Below are positions 33,964 to 43,931 of a stretch of 64,000 nucleotides of DNA, piece by piece; within the stretch, counting starts at the first letter, position 1, and each line of letters opens with the position of its first letter. The notes beneath the pieces were generated by a model that saw only the letters and a list, made by a program, of their open reading frames with translations, was not told the DNA's origin and ran no database searches. The DNA comes from Borrelia turcica IST7 (GTDB lineage: Bacteria > Spirochaetota > Spirochaetia > Borreliales > Borreliaceae): positions 434,001 to 498,000 of the forward strand of contig NZ_CP028884.1 of NCBI RefSeq assembly GCF_003606285.1, read 5' to 3'. Position numbers and translations under genes: made by a program.

Positions 33964-34662
33964 ATGTCAGATAATCTAGACACATTAATGGCTCTAATGG
34001 GTCAAAAGCTAGAAAAAAATGAAAGTGTTTTAGCAAAGCAAGAATTAATTATTATTGAAAGTAAAAATTTTGAGTATGATAAATTAGACAAAGAAACAGC
34101 CGAATTTTTAAAGATGAAGCAATATGAGATTTTTAACATATTTAACAACACATACTCAGAAATCGGAAGAATATTAAAAGAAGCACAAGAAAAACTACGT
34201 GGAAGCAATCAATATGACGGGCTTTTTTATAAATGGTTTACTAGTATGGGATTTAAAAAGGACAAGGTTTACTCATTAATATCAAGATACGAATTGCTTG
34301 TCGAATATTCCGATAAGCAATTCGTAATAAAAAACTTACCCCTATCTCTCTCATATGAAATTGCAAAAAAATCCTGTCCTATTAATTTAAAAACAGAAGT
34401 CCTCAATGGAAAAATAAAATCTTTAAAAGAATTTAAATCACTCTATAAAAAAGATATAAATTACAAAAAAAATAGTAAAATCGAAATTAACAAACCCCTA
34501 GTCAAATCTGAAGAAATTGCAAAAATAATAGAATTGCTACTGCAAGAATTAGAAGATATTAAAAATATTAAATTAGATAAGATTAAACATAAAGAAAAAT
34601 TATGTTTAATTCTAAAAGAAATACAACAAAGTATAAATTACATGAAAAAATTTATTATCTAG
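33964..34662 (+). CDS. parZ: Centromere-binding protein ParZ
   Basis: 232 aa. The N-terminal region has a DUF3102-like pattern (EIGRILKEAQEKL ... FYKWFTSMGFKKDKVYSLISRYELL), a phage-type domain with a helix-turn-helix look. The segment LPLSLSYEIAKK resembles the ParB/KorB helix-turn-helix. The C-terminal third is Lys-rich and helical. By position it is the Borrelia ParZ reported to bind within its own coding sequence and to direct ParA. It is co-transcribed with parA. The parB that follows in Lyme Borrelia is not present here. Confidence 0.82.
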   Translation: MSDNLDTLMALMGQKLEKNESVLAKQELIIIESKNFEYDKLDKETAEFLKMKQYEIFNIFNNTYSEIGRILKEAQEKLRGSNQYDGLFYKWFTSMGFKKDKVYSLISRYELLVEYSDKQFVIKNLPLSLSYEIAKKSCPINLKTEVLNGKIKSLKEFKSLYKKDINYKKNSKIEINKPLVKSEEIAKIIELLLQELEDIKNIKLDKIKHKEKLCLILKEIQQSINYMKKFII

Positions 34663-34815
34663 TTTTTTTAAAAAAATATTTCCCCGTAGAACTATAAGAA
34701 ATAACACCCTTTTGTTTTTTTTGCTTTATTATTTTTTAAGTTGTATCTACACTAAAATTTTCTTAAAATCACCACAAAACTTTATAAAATTATTATATAC
34801 AAAACTCAGTTAAGC

Positions 34816-34846
34816 AAAAAAAAGAATGTTCACCAGAACATTCTTT
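34816..34846 (-). terminator. Terminator of the gyrB-gyrA operon
   Basis: An 11-bp perfect stem (34821-34831 with 34836-34846, loop ACCA) followed on the minus strand by a T-run (34822-34816). It lies 23 bases after the gyrA stop. It could also work weakly for parZ on the plus strand. Confidence 0.85.
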
Positions 34847-34868
34847 AAATACAGTTAATATTAATTTA

Positions 34869-37301
34869 TCATTTAATAAATTTTGAAACAGATACTAACT
34901 TATCCTCATCAAGAGACAACACTTGAATTCCTCTAGCATCCTTACCTTGTTCAGATACTTTATCTGCTGATGTTCTTAAAATCTTTGCACTCTTACTTAT
35001 AAGGAATATTTCATCTTCCTGCGTAACTGTAATAGCATCAACAACTTCACCTGCTTTCTCATCTGATTTCTTATAGCTAGTATAACCGGTAGCTCCTCTC
35101 TTAAGCTCAGTCAATTTAGATACATCTAATCTCTTTCCATATCCATTTTCAGAAACAATTAAAAGATAAGAGCCTTTTCTATGAACTAAAGCCTTAATAC
35201 AAGTATCGCCCTCTTTAACCTTCATACCAGATACACCCTGGGTTCCTCTATGCGTAAGCCTAATATCACTTGAATTAAATATAAAAGAATTCCCTTTCTT
35301 AGAAATACAAATAATTTTTTCATCCTTAGAAACAACTTCAGCACTTGTAACAAAATCTTTATCAACAAGCCTAATAACAATAACTCCTCTTGTCTTAACT
35401 GTTTTAAGCCCTTCCATTTCAATACGAGCTACTTTTCCGCTAGCGGTTGTTATTAATAAATAATTATTCTCTGTTAACTCATTGCAATTTTTAATAGTTA
35501 ATATTTCTTCTGTTTCTCCCAAATTAACAAGCTCACGTATATCTTGTCCCTTTGAAGACCTAGAAGTATCCTTAATTTCATACGCATTAATCACATAAAG
35601 TTTTCCTTCGTTTGAAATCATAAATAAAAAGTCATGAGTACTTACACACAAAGAAATATTAACTTGGTCTTCATCTTGCAAATCAAAAGAGCTAAGACCT
35701 TTACCACCTATACCTTGAAGTTTATATTCATCCTGTAAGATTCTCTTAATAAAACCTTTCTTTGTAAGAATAACAATAACATTTTCTTTCTGCATTAAAT
35801 CTGCCATACTTGTTTTTAAAACCTCCTCATCATATATTATTTTTGTTCGGCGCTCATCGCCAAATTTTAAACTTAAATTAAGAACTTCTTCTCTTATAAT
35901 ATCAACAATTCTTGTCGGATTTAAAAGAATATCTTCATAATCATTTATTAAAGCTAAGATAAGTTTAAACTCTTCCTCAATTTTTTCTATTTCAAGAGAT
36001 GTTAGCTTTTGTAACTTCATGTCAAGAATAGCATTAGATTGAATCTCCGATAAATTAAACTCATTAATAATACGCTCCCTAGCCTCCTTTACAACTCTAG
36101 AAAACTTTATTATTTCTATTATCTTATCAATATTTTTCAAGGCTACATTTAATCCTTCAAGGATATGAGCCTTTTCTTTTGCCTTCCTTAAATCAAACTC
36201 TACCCGTCTTCTAACAATTTCCTTTCTATGCTTAATAAATTCAGACAAAAGTTCTTCTAAATTTAATTGTTTTGGAATTCCATTAACAAGAGCCAAATTA
36301 TTTATACTAAAATTTTTCTTAAGTTCAGTATATTCATAAAGCAAATTCATAACAACGCAAGGGTCAAATCCTTTCTTAATTTCAAGAACAATTCTAATCC
36401 CATCACGATCTGATTCATCTCGTATATCAGAAATACCCTCCAACTTTTCTTCTTTTACCAAAAATGCAATTTTCATAAGCAAAGAAGATTTATTAACAGC
36501 ATAAGGTATCTCTGTCACTATAATAAAAGAAAGGTCCTCTGTTTTTTTCTCAATATGATATTTAGCTCGAATAACAACGCTTCCCTTACCTGTTGTATAA
36601 GCTTTAACTAAGCTATCACTATAAATAATTTCAGCAGAAGTTGGAAAATCTGGGCCTTTAACTATTTCAATTAAATCATAAATGGATATATTATCGTGAT
36701 CTAGCATATAAACTAAAGCAGCACAAATTTCACCTAAATTATGTGGAGCCATATTTGTTGCCATTCCAACAGCAATACCACTAGACCCGTTTACCAATAA
36801 AAATGGAAAAGCAGCCGGCAAAACTTCAGGCTCATCTAAAGAATCATCATAGTTAGGCTTAAAATCAACAGTTTGCTTATCTATATCCCTAACAAGCTCT
36901 TCCGCTATTTTTGCCATCCGTGCTTCAGTATATCGCATAGCAGCAGGAGGATCACCATCAACAGAACCAAAATTTCCCTGTCCACTTATTACAGGATATC
37001 TTAGAGAAAAAACCTGCGCAAGTCTTACAAGTGCCTCATAAATCGATTGATCCCCATGAGGATGATATTTTCCAAGAACATCACCAACTATCCTTCCTGC
37101 CTTTTTAAATGGCTTATCTGACCTAAGTCCCATTTCATGCATCGAATAAAGGATTCTTCTGTGCACAGGTTTAAGACCATCCCTCACATCAGGAAGAGCT
37201 CTTGAAACAATTACAGACATTGCATAATTTAAATAAGAAGTCCTAACTTCATCCTCTATTTTAATATTTAATATTTGTTCAACATTCTCTTCAGTTGGCA
37301 T
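34869..37301 (-). CDS. gyrA: DNA gyrase subunit A
   Basis: 810 aa. The breakage-reunion subunit of gyrase. The active-site Tyr lies in [10 protein letters not shown] near residue 120, preceded by the quinolone-resistance region [24 protein letters not shown] (shown here only in part: GKYHPHGD). The C-terminal beta-pinwheel has repeated blades and a GyrA-box-like QGKDARG. It follows gyrB by 11 bases in one operon on the minus strand, the leading strand left of the origin. Confidence 0.97.
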   Translation of the reverse strand: MPTEENVEQILNIKIEDEVRTSYLNYAMSVIVSRALPDVRDGLKPVHRRILYSMHEMGLRSDKPFKKAGRIVGDVLGKYHPHGDQSIYEALVRLAQVFSLRYPVISGQGNFGSVDGDPPAAMRYTEARMAKIAEELVRDIDKQTVDFKPNYDDSLDEPEVLPAAFPFLLVNGSSGIAVGMATNMAPHNLGEICAALVYMLDHDNISIYDLIEIVKGPDFPTSAEIIYSDSLVKAYTTGKGSVVIRAKYHIEKKTEDLSFIIVTEIPYAVNKSSLLMKIAFLVKEEKLEGISDIRDESDRDGIRIVLEIKKGFDPCVVMNLLYEYTELKKNFSINNLALVNGIPKQLNLEELLSEFIKHRKEIVRRRVEFDLRKAKEKAHILEGLNVALKNIDKIIEIIKFSRVVKEARERIINEFNLSEIQSNAILDMKLQKLTSLEIEKIEEEFKLILALINDYEDILLNPTRIVDIIREEVLNLSLKFGDERRTKIIYDEEVLKTSMADLMQKENVIVILTKKGFIKRILQDEYKLQGIGGKGLSSFDLQDEDQVNISLCVSTHDFLFMISNEGKLYVINAYEIKDTSRSSKGQDIRELVNLGETEEILTIKNCNELTENNYLLITTASGKVARIEMEGLKTVKTRGVIVIRLVDKDFVTSAEVVSKDEKIICISKKGNSFIFNSSDIRLTHRGTQGVSGMKVKEGDTCIKALVHRKGSYLLIVSENGYGKRLDVSKLTELKRGATGYTSYKKSDEKAGEVVDAITVTQEDEIFLISKSAKILRTSADKVSEQGKDARGIQVLSLDEDKLVSVSKFIK

Positions 37302-37312
37302 CCCTACTCCAA

Positions 37313-39217
37313 TTACACATCCAGATTTACTACATCAAGTGCATTTTGCTCAATAAATTCTCTTCTAGGTTCAACATCATCTCCCATAAGAGTAACAAAA
37401 ATTCTATCAGCCTGCATAGCGTCATCGATCCCTATTAATTTCATCTTTCTAGTTGCAGGATTCATAGTAGTTTCCCAAAGTTGAGTAGGATTCATTTCTC
37501 CAAGTCCCTTATATCTTTGAAGATTAATCTTATCTCTCTTATCACTCTCAATAGACCCTAAAAAAGATTCTTTTTCCAAGTCATCATAAAAATAATGTAC
37601 CCTGTTTTCAGACTTAATCTTATAAAGAGGTGGCATAGCTATATAAACATGTTTATTTTCAACTAAAGTTCTCATGTAACGAAAGAAAAAAGTAAGCAGT
37701 AGAGTCCTAATATGAGACCCATCAACATCAGCATCAGCCATAATAATAACCTTATGATAACGAAGTCTTTCAATGCAAAAAGTCTTCCCAACGCCAGCTC
37801 CAAGAGACGCAATTATCGGAATAAGTTTATCATTTGTAATAACCTTATCTTCTCTTGTTTTCTCAACATTAAGCATTTTCCCCCATAATGGCAAAATAGC
37901 TTGAAAAAACCTGTCTCTTCCCATTTTTGCACTTCCCCCAGCAGAATCTCCTTCTACAATATAAATTTCTCTCTCAACAGGATTTTTAGAAGAACAATCT
38001 GCTAATTTCCCAGGCAATGCCAAACTTTCAAATGTACTTTTCTTTCTCTCAGATTCTCTTGCTTTTCTTGCTGCTTCACGAGCACGAGCGGCTCTTATTG
38101 CTTTATCAAAAATAACTTCTATTTCTAAAGGATTATCATTAATAATACTCAAAAGCCCATCATGTACAACAGTTTCAACAATCTTTTTCACATAAGAATT
38201 GCCCAACTTTCCTTTAGTCTGTCCTTCAAATTGAGGTTCAGGTACCTTAATAGAAATTACTGCCGTTAACCCCTCTTTAAAATCATCTAATGTAAGGATT
38301 GGAACATCTTTTTTGCTTATTTTTGTCATTTTAAAAGCCTCATTCATTGCCTTAAAAAGACCACTCCTAAACCCAGCAACATGAGTTCCCCCCTCTCTAG
38401 TATTAATATTGTTGACAAAAGATAAAATATTCTCAGAATACCCCTCTGTCCACTTAAGTCCAACATCAACAATAACCTCATCAAAAGATCCTTCAATAAA
38501 ATAAGGTTCACTTTGAATATTCCTGCTATTGTTTGTTAAATAATCTACAAAAGCTTTTATTCCACCTTCAAAATAAAATTCTTTAAATTTTTCTTCTCCT
38601 AATCTTCTATCTTCAATTGAAATTCTTATTTTATCATTTAAAAATGCAAGTTCCTTAAGCCTCTTTGAAAGAGTTTCAAAACTATAGTTTAAAGTCTCAA
38701 AAATTTCATAATCCGCTAAAAAAGTAACCTTAGTGCCCCTAGAACAACTTTCTCCAACAACCTCAACCTCAGATGTCGGAATACCTCTTGAAAAAGTTTG
38801 TCTAAAAACTTTCCCGTCTCTGCGTACAAAAACCTCTAAAAAAGACGACAAAGCATTAACAACCGAAATTCCAACACCATGAAGTCCCCCAGAAACCTTA
38901 TAAGTACCTTTATTAAATTTTCCCCCAGAGTGTAACTTAGTTAAAACAAGTTCAAGCGCACTAATTCCCTCTTCCTCATGAATATCTGTAGGAATTCCTC
39001 GTCCATTATCGCTTACTGTTATGGAATTATCTGAATTGATAACAATCTCTATTTTATCACAAAATCCAGCCAAAGCCTCGTCAATACTATTATCAACTAC
39101 CTCATAGACCAAGTGATGTAGTCCATTAATTGAAACAGATCCAATATACATACCAGGTCTTTTTCTAACAGCTTCAAGTCCCTTTAAAACTTGAATATTA
39201 CTAGCAACATAACTCAT
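37313..39217 (-). CDS. gyrB: DNA gyrase subunit B
   Basis: About 634 aa. The ATPase subunit: GHKL ATP site with [24 protein letters not shown] and [15 protein letters not shown], transducer domain, then the TOPRIM with EGDSAGG and DADVDGSHI. The length is the short form lacking the insert of gammaproteobacteria. I take the ATG at 39217, with GGAAGG 5 bases upstream; an in-frame TTG five codons earlier is less likely. It is divergent from dnaA across the first part of the origin region. Confidence 0.96.
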   Translation of the reverse strand: MSYVASNIQVLKGLEAVRKRPGMYIGSVSINGLHHLVYEVVDNSIDEALAGFCDKIEIVINSDNSITVSDNGRGIPTDIHEEEGISALELVLTKLHSGGKFNKGTYKVSGGLHGVGISVVNALSSFLEVFVRRDGKVFRQTFSRGIPTSEVEVVGESCSRGTKVTFLADYEIFETLNYSFETLSKRLKELAFLNDKIRISIEDRRLGEEKFKEFYFEGGIKAFVDYLTNNSRNIQSEPYFIEGSFDEVIVDVGLKWTEGYSENILSFVNNINTREGGTHVAGFRSGLFKAMNEAFKMTKISKKDVPILTLDDFKEGLTAVISIKVPEPQFEGQTKGKLGNSYVKKIVETVVHDGLLSIINDNPLEIEVIFDKAIRAARAREAARKARESERKKSTFESLALPGKLADCSSKNPVEREIYIVEGDSAGGSAKMGRDRFFQAILPLWGKMLNVEKTREDKVITNDKLIPIIASLGAGVGKTFCIERLRYHKVIIMADADVDGSHIRTLLLTFFFRYMRTLVENKHVYIAMPPLYKIKSENRVHYFYDDLEKESFLGSIESDKRDKINLQRYKGLGEMNPTQLWETTMNPATRKMKLIGIDDAMQADRIFVTLMGDDVEPRREFIEQNALDVVNLDV

Positions 39218-39397
39218 AAACCTTCCATACAATTAATCATAACTTATGATATAAACAAATTTTACATTAAAAACAAGATAATATCTATTAAAAAACATAA
39301 AACATATTTGGATTGTCCTATGATTAATAAAATTTCAAAACCTACAAATCATTCAGATAATGTTTTAGTTAGCCATTATACTATATACTATATATAC

Positions 39398-39441
39398 ATC
39401 ACCAAAATCAACAAGGATGTGTTTATAATCACCAAAATCAA
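39398..39441 (+). repeat. 14-bp direct repeat in the dnaA leader
   Basis: ATCACCAAAATCAA occurs at 39398-39411 and again at 39428-39441, 30 bases apart, directly upstream of the dnaA ribosome-binding site (GAGGACAAGGA). About three helical turns separate the copies, fitting a protein-binding pair, perhaps for control of dnaA. Confidence 0.7.
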
Positions 39442-39453
39442 TGAGGACAAGGA

Positions 39454-40908
39454 ATGCAAGAAGGAAAAAATATATGGAGTTTAATTTTAGCAGAAATAAA
39501 AAAAGAAACATCTGAAGAAGAATTTTATATATGGTTTGAAAACTTATATTTTATAAATGCAACCAACGAAAATATACAAATATCTACTCCAAATTCTTTC
39601 CATAAAAACCAAGTAGAAAAAAGATTCTCTAAAAGAATAAAAGAAATACTAGTTGAGAAAGGCTACAAAAAGATTAACATCGAATTTACAAATCAAAAAA
39701 ATAAATCTAATACTAACAATATAGAATCTAAAAATCTTGCACTAAAAGAGATTTCAACACAACAAGATTTACATACAAAAAGAGAAATCTCTAAAAGCTA
39801 CATCAAAAACATAACAGAAAATACAAACAAATATATCATACAAGAAGGAATTCATACAAAATACAGAAATCCATTTCTCAAAAAGAAATATATATTTGAA
39901 AATTTCATCATAGGACCAAATAATAAGCTTGCATATAATGCAAGCTTATCAATTGCAAAAAATCCTGGGAAAAAATACAATCCATGCTTAATTTATGGTG
40001 GAGTTGGCCTTGGAAAAACACATCTACTTCAAAGTATAGGAAACAAAACAGAAGAATTATATAAAGAACTTAAAATACTGTATGTAACTGCTGAGAATTT
40101 TTTAAACGAATTCGTAGAAAGCATAAAAACAAACGAAACAAAAAAGTTTAAAAAGAAGTATCGATATTTAGACATGCTTTTAATAGACGATATTCATGAC
40201 TTACAAAAAAAAGAAGGAATACAGGAAGAACTTTTCCACACATTTAATGCTCTTTACGAAGAAAACAAGCAAATGGTATTTACATGCGACAGACAACCCT
40301 CAGAACTCACAAACTTTACAGATAGATTAAAAAGTAGATTTACAAGAGGATTAAATGTAGATATATCAAAACCCAATTTTGAACTAAGAGTAGCTATTAT
40401 AGAAAAAAAAGCAAAAGAGGGCGGCATTAAAGTTCCAAAAGATATTCTAAATTTAGTCGCAAGAAAAGTCACAACAAATATAAGAGATTTGGAAGCAGCT
40501 GTAACAAAATTAAAAGCCCATATAGACCTTGAAAATATAGAAATTGACACTAATATAGTAGACAAAATAATACAAGAGATAATAGCTTGCGAAGGAAATG
40601 ATACAAATGTACATAAAAAAATAAACACTGAAAACATAAAAAAAGTTATATTAAGAGAATTAAAACTCACAAATAAAGATATTGAAGGAAAAAGCAAAAA
40701 ACCAGAAATTACAAAAGCAAGACACATTTATGCATATCTTCTGAGGAATTTTACAGAGCTTTCGACAATTGAAATAGGGAAAATTATTGGAGGAAAAACC
40801 CACTCAACAGTGCTTTATTCAATAAATAAGATTGATAAAGAAAGAAACAATGACCTAGAAATTAACAATTTAATCATAGAACTTATGAACAAAATCAACA
40901 AAAGCTAA
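39454..40908 (+). CDS. dnaA: Chromosomal replication initiator DnaA
   Basis: 484 aa. Domain I (1-85) with WSLILAEIKKE; a variable, Asn/Lys-rich linker (about 90-150); an AAA+ domain with Walker A GGVGLGKTH near 185, Walker B LLIDDIHDL near 247 and sensor motifs; and domain IV with the DnaA-box-binding helix ending GKTHSTVLYS. It initiates replication at the nearby origin. It is divergent from gyrB, and the gap to dnaN contains repeated ATTMGACA motifs. Although coded rightward, its base composition (A over T) is like lagging-strand genes, unlike recF onward. Confidence 0.97.
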   Translation: MQEGKNIWSLILAEIKKETSEEEFYIWFENLYFINATNENIQISTPNSFHKNQVEKRFSKRIKEILVEKGYKKINIEFTNQKNKSNTNNIESKNLALKEISTQQDLHTKREISKSYIKNITENTNKYIIQEGIHTKYRNPFLKKKYIFENFIIGPNNKLAYNASLSIAKNPGKKYNPCLIYGGVGLGKTHLLQSIGNKTEELYKELKILYVTAENFLNEFVESIKTNETKKFKKKYRYLDMLLIDDIHDLQKKEGIQEELFHTFNALYEENKQMVFTCDRQPSELTNFTDRLKSRFTRGLNVDISKPNFELRVAIIEKKAKEGGIKVPKDILNLVARKVTTNIRDLEAAVTKLKAHIDLENIEIDTNIVDKIIQEIIACEGNDTNVHKKINTENIKKVILRELKLTNKDIEGKSKKPEITKARHIYAYLLRNFTELSTIEIGKIIGGKTHSTVLYSINKIDKERNNDLEINNLIIELMNKINKS

Positions 40909-40942
40909 TACAATCTATAAAAATTAAAATACTTTTGAACAA

Positions 40943-41045
40943 ATTAAACAAACAATTAGACAAAAAGACATACAATTAGACAGATAATTCGACAGGCATT
41001 ATTCCTTTTAATAAATATAAATAAGAGGAATTAGACAATTCGACA
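40943..41045 (+). other. Candidate replication origin: ATTMGACA repeat cluster between dnaA and dnaN
   Basis: The 252-base dnaA-dnaN gap holds five copies of ATT(A/C)GACA, all on the plus strand, at 40955, 40975, 40987, 41030 and 41038, plus a near copy ATTAAACA at 40943. Several are preceded by AC or AA (ACAATTAGACA). The region is AT-rich. No classical TTATCCACA box is present. The pattern looks like a set of initiator-binding sites, so this is my candidate for oriC. Confidence 0.55.
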
Positions 41046-41160
41046 ATTCCCTACTAATACAACTACTAACAAATATAGAAAAATCAAACAAAAATTCTGT
41101 CAAAAATTAAACTTATAAAAATCGAAAAATAATACTATAATAACCAAGGAGGGTGAAAGC

Positions 41161-42321
41161 TTGGATGAAAAATTTATAATATGCGATACAGAACAAATTT
41201 CTAATGAAATTGACAAAGCCAAAAGCATAATTATAAACAGAAACATAAATGACATTTGGAGTGCCATATTACTTGAGATAAAAAACTCTAATCTTACAAT
41301 AAAATCAACAGACAGAAACATATTTTTTGAAAGCACAATCCCGATTGTCTCAGTAGAAAATTTCAAGGTACTAATCAATGCTTCAAATTTTTCAGATGCA
41401 GTGAAGGCACTAAATTTATACAATGAACTAAAAATAAATTTTCATGAAAATGAAAGTAAACTAAGTATCATTGGAGAATCTGGCAACGAGAACAATAACG
41501 AGATAAATGATCATTTAAGCGAGCCGACTTTTTCTAATGATGAAATTGAGAGCTACAATTGTGAAATAAATGGAGAAATTTACAACTTTACGGTTGAGCT
41601 AAGTCAAAACGAATTCAAAAAGATTATAAATAAAGTTTCATTTGCAGCATCATCAGATGAGTCTAAGAACGTTTTAAACGGAGTTTATTTTACAAAGGAT
41701 AAAGAATCTAGATTAATATTTGTTGCAACCAATGGACATAGGATGTCTATATACAAGACAGAATTAGTAACTGAAAAAGATATTAACTTCATTGTCCCTG
41801 TTAAGATGTTTAATCTGTTAAGACAAATGATGACAGGAGAAGGCATGGTAAAAGTTAAAGTTTCGGATAAGAAATTTTATGTTGAGTTTAATAACTACAA
41901 AATAGCATGCAGTCTTATAAGTGGAAATTATCCTGATTATGAAAGCATTGTACCAAAAGAACAAAAAGATAAATGTTTAGCTGAAATTAGCATTTTGAAA
42001 GATAGGCTTTCAAGGGTGAGTTCCTACACAGACAAAAGGTCTAAAAAGGTCATTTTAAACTTTTTAGTTGATCAATTAAGGCTTATGGCAGAAGATTTGA
42101 TTACAGGAAGAAGGGGAGAATTTTTTGTACAAGTTCCTAATTATGAATATGAAGGAGATAAGGAAGTAATAGCTATTAATAGTGCTTATCTTGCAGAAGC
42201 AATTAGTGCATTTGATACTTCGAAGTTAGAAATAAAGTTCAGCCAAGGAGATGTATTAAAATTAAGTGAACCTGGCAATGATGACTTTATGCATTTAATA
42301 ATGCCTATGATTCTAAATTGA
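41161..42321 (+). CDS. dnaN: DNA polymerase III beta sliding clamp
   Basis: 386 aa from a TTG start with AAGGAGGG 8 bases upstream. The three clamp subdomains are visible. The C-terminal end MHLIMPMIL matches the conserved PMR/PMI region that closes the clamp. The middle domain has FVATNGHRMSIYKTE. It forms the ring that tethers DNA polymerase III. The plus-strand composition changes from C>G to G>C inside the first third of the gene, close to the presumed origin. Nothing else in the frame competes as a start. Confidence 0.96.
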   Translation: MDEKFIICDTEQISNEIDKAKSIIINRNINDIWSAILLEIKNSNLTIKSTDRNIFFESTIPIVSVENFKVLINASNFSDAVKALNLYNELKINFHENESKLSIIGESGNENNNEINDHLSEPTFSNDEIESYNCEINGEIYNFTVELSQNEFKKIINKVSFAASSDESKNVLNGVYFTKDKESRLIFVATNGHRMSIYKTELVTEKDINFIVPVKMFNLLRQMMTGEGMVKVKVSDKKFYVEFNNYKIACSLISGNYPDYESIVPKEQKDKCLAEISILKDRLSRVSSYTDKRSKKVILNFLVDQLRLMAEDLITGRRGEFFVQVPNYEYEGDKEVIAINSAYLAEAISAFDTSKLEIKFSQGDVLKLSEPGNDDFMHLIMPMILN

Positions 42322-42337
42322 TATTTTTTATTACAAG

Positions 42338-43405
42338 ATGATAAGTAGAATTGAGCTTTGTAATTTTAAAAATATAGAGAATCAGGTTATCAATTTTAAT
42401 TTTGACAATGTTTATTTTTGTGGAGAGAACGGGTCGGGTAAAACGAATATTCTTGACGCTATTTATTATCTTGCTTTTGCGTCTTCATTTTTGGTTAATA
42501 CCGATAAAGAGCTTATCAAATATGGTGAGAAAGAATGTTATTTAAAATGTTTTTATAGCACTAAAGGAAATGATGGAGAAATTAATATATCACTTAGAAA
42601 TGGGAAAAAAGAAATAAAAGTTAATAATAGCATTATAAAGGACAGAAAAGAGTTGATATTAAATATACCAGCAATTGTTTTTTCAAACTATGACATTGAT
42701 TTTATTGTTGGCAATCCTGCCAAGAAGAGATGGTTTTTCGATCAAGCAATAAGTCTTGTTTCTTTAAGTTATGTAGATTCTCTTAGGAAATATCGAAAAA
42801 TTGTAAAGCAGAGAAATTTAATCTTAAGGCAAGGAAATAAAAATTTACTTAATGTTTATAATGAAACTTTTATTGATTATGCTCTTGAAATAACAAAAAT
42901 GAGAGAAAATTTTATCAAGCACTTTTATGAAATTTTTCAACACTATTATTCCTTAATTTTTGATGTTTCTTATAGTTTAGAAATTAGGTATATGCCTTCC
43001 ATTAAATGTAGTGAAAGAGGGGAATTTTTAAAAACTTTGCTTTTAAATGAGAAAAATGAATTTCTTGAAAGGAATACTTTAATAGGCCCGCATAGAGATT
43101 TATATGAGGTGTTTAATGGTGAGAGAGTTTTTACAAATCATTCTTCAACGGGGCAGAACAGGACACTTTCTTTGATTTATAGACTTGTTCAGGTTCTTAT
43201 GTTTTATAAGAGAAATGGAATAGCGCCCATCTTGCTTTTTGATGATGTGTTCTTGGAATTAGATAAAAGAAGAAGAGATAGAGTTTTTGAGATTTTGCCA
43301 AAGAGTTCTCAGTGCTTTTTCACATTTTTAGATGACTGTTATGATCTTAAAAGAGACAATAGTTTTGTAGTATATAGGGTTAAAAATGGAAGATTTGAAC
43401 TTTAA
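42338..43405 (+). CDS. recF: Recombination protein RecF
   Basis: 355 aa. ABC-type ATPase of the SMC group, with P-loop GENGSGKTNILDAIYYLA near residue 30, the signature region STGQNRTLSLIYRLVQ, and Walker B ILLFDDVFLELD. It loads RecA at gaps with RecO and RecR. It lies 16 bases after dnaN and overlaps the next gene by 20 bases. From here rightward the coding strand is rich in T and G, as expected for the leading strand. Confidence 0.95.
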   Translation: MISRIELCNFKNIENQVINFNFDNVYFCGENGSGKTNILDAIYYLAFASSFLVNTDKELIKYGEKECYLKCFYSTKGNDGEINISLRNGKKEIKVNNSIIKDRKELILNIPAIVFSNYDIDFIVGNPAKKRWFFDQAISLVSLSYVDSLRKYRKIVKQRNLILRQGNKNLLNVYNETFIDYALEITKMRENFIKHFYEIFQHYYSLIFDVSYSLEIRYMPSIKCSERGEFLKTLLLNEKNEFLERNTLIGPHRDLYEVFNGERVFTNHSSTGQNRTLSLIYRLVQVLMFYKRNGIAPILLFDDVFLELDKRRRDRVFEILPKSSQCFFTFLDDCYDLKRDNSFVVYRVKNGRFEL

Positions 43406-43685
43406 AAAAGCAGGCGATGTACTTAAGAAATATTTAAACTCAGATATTATTTCTAATAAAAATCTAAATGCTAGTTTAGTATTATCTCAAAATTGGAGAA
43501 TGATATTTGGCGATTTTTCAGAGAGTGTAAAATTATTAAATCTGAAGGATAATAAAATATTATATATTGGGGTTAAGAATTCAAGCATTTTATATAGTAT
43601 TTCTTTGCGAAAATCACAAATAATAAAGTTAATAAAGGATTCTACAGGCATTGAGATAGTAGATGTAAAGGTTTTAATAAAATGA
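43386..43685 (+). CDS. DUF721/DciA-like protein
   Basis: 99 aa, small and basic. It has a KH-like DUF721 pattern: KKYLNSDII near the start, W in LSQNWRMIFGDF, then ILYIGVKNSSILYSISLRKSQIIKLI. DUF721 includes DciA, the helicase operator that replaces DnaC/DnaI in many bacteria, and such genes often follow recF. No DnaC-like loader is seen in the window. It overlaps the end of recF by 20 bases. The assignment rests on pattern and position, so it is likely but not certain. Confidence 0.65.
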   Translation: MEDLNFKKAGDVLKKYLNSDIISNKNLNASLVLSQNWRMIFGDFSESVKLLNLKDNKILYIGVKNSSILYSISLRKSQIIKLIKDSTGIEIVDVKVLIK

Positions 43686-43775
43686 ATTTATTGACAATTG
43701 TGTTTGTATAATATAATATTACAGTGTTTAATTTGTGTCTTAGTAATAAGGAATGTTTTTAATGGGAGGGCTTTT

Positions 43776-43931
43776 TTGAAGAGGACTTATCAGCCGAGTC
43801 GGGTTAAGAGGAACAGAAAGTTTGGATTTAGGTCTAGAATGAAAACTAAAAACGGAAGACTTGTTCTTGCAAGGCGAAGGGCTAAGGGAAGAACAAAATT
43901 AACTGTTTCTGATGAAAAAAAGAAGTATTAG
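43776..43931 (+). CDS. rpmH: Ribosomal protein L34
   Basis: 51 aa. It has the typical [20 protein letters not shown] start and ARRRAKGR end. The start is a TTG with GGGAGGG upstream. An upstream in-frame ATG would add 26 hydrophobic residues foreign to L34 and is rejected. It overlaps rnpA by 20 bases, the classic rpmH-rnpA coupling next to the origin. Confidence 0.96.
   Translation: MKRTYQPSRVKRNRKFGFRSRMKTKNGRLVLARRRAKGRTKLTVSDEKKKY

Noticed and set aside
34663-34868. A parB remnant between parZ and gyrA
   Set aside because: No stretch in any frame resembles ParB motifs, and the gap is mostly A/T runs and the gyrA terminator.
39191-39484. A 97-codon frame across the gyrB start and the dnaA leader
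   Set aside because: It overlaps the dnaA start in another frame, has no plausible ribosome-binding site and includes the repeated leader sequence. The composition is that of AT-rich non-coding DNA.
40943-41045. The ATTMGACA cluster as a CRISPR array
   Set aside because: Units are 8 bases with uneven spacing of 8 to 43 bases, and there are no spacers or cas genes.
40909-41160. Classical DnaA boxes (TTATCCACA) in the origin region
   Set aside because: None seen in the dnaA-dnaN or gyrB-dnaA gaps. The one similar run I noticed (near 29031) is inside 16S.
43698-43775. An upstream start giving a 77-aa L34
   Set aside because: The extra 26 residues are hydrophobic and foreign to L34, and the TTG at 43776 has a strong ribosome-binding site.
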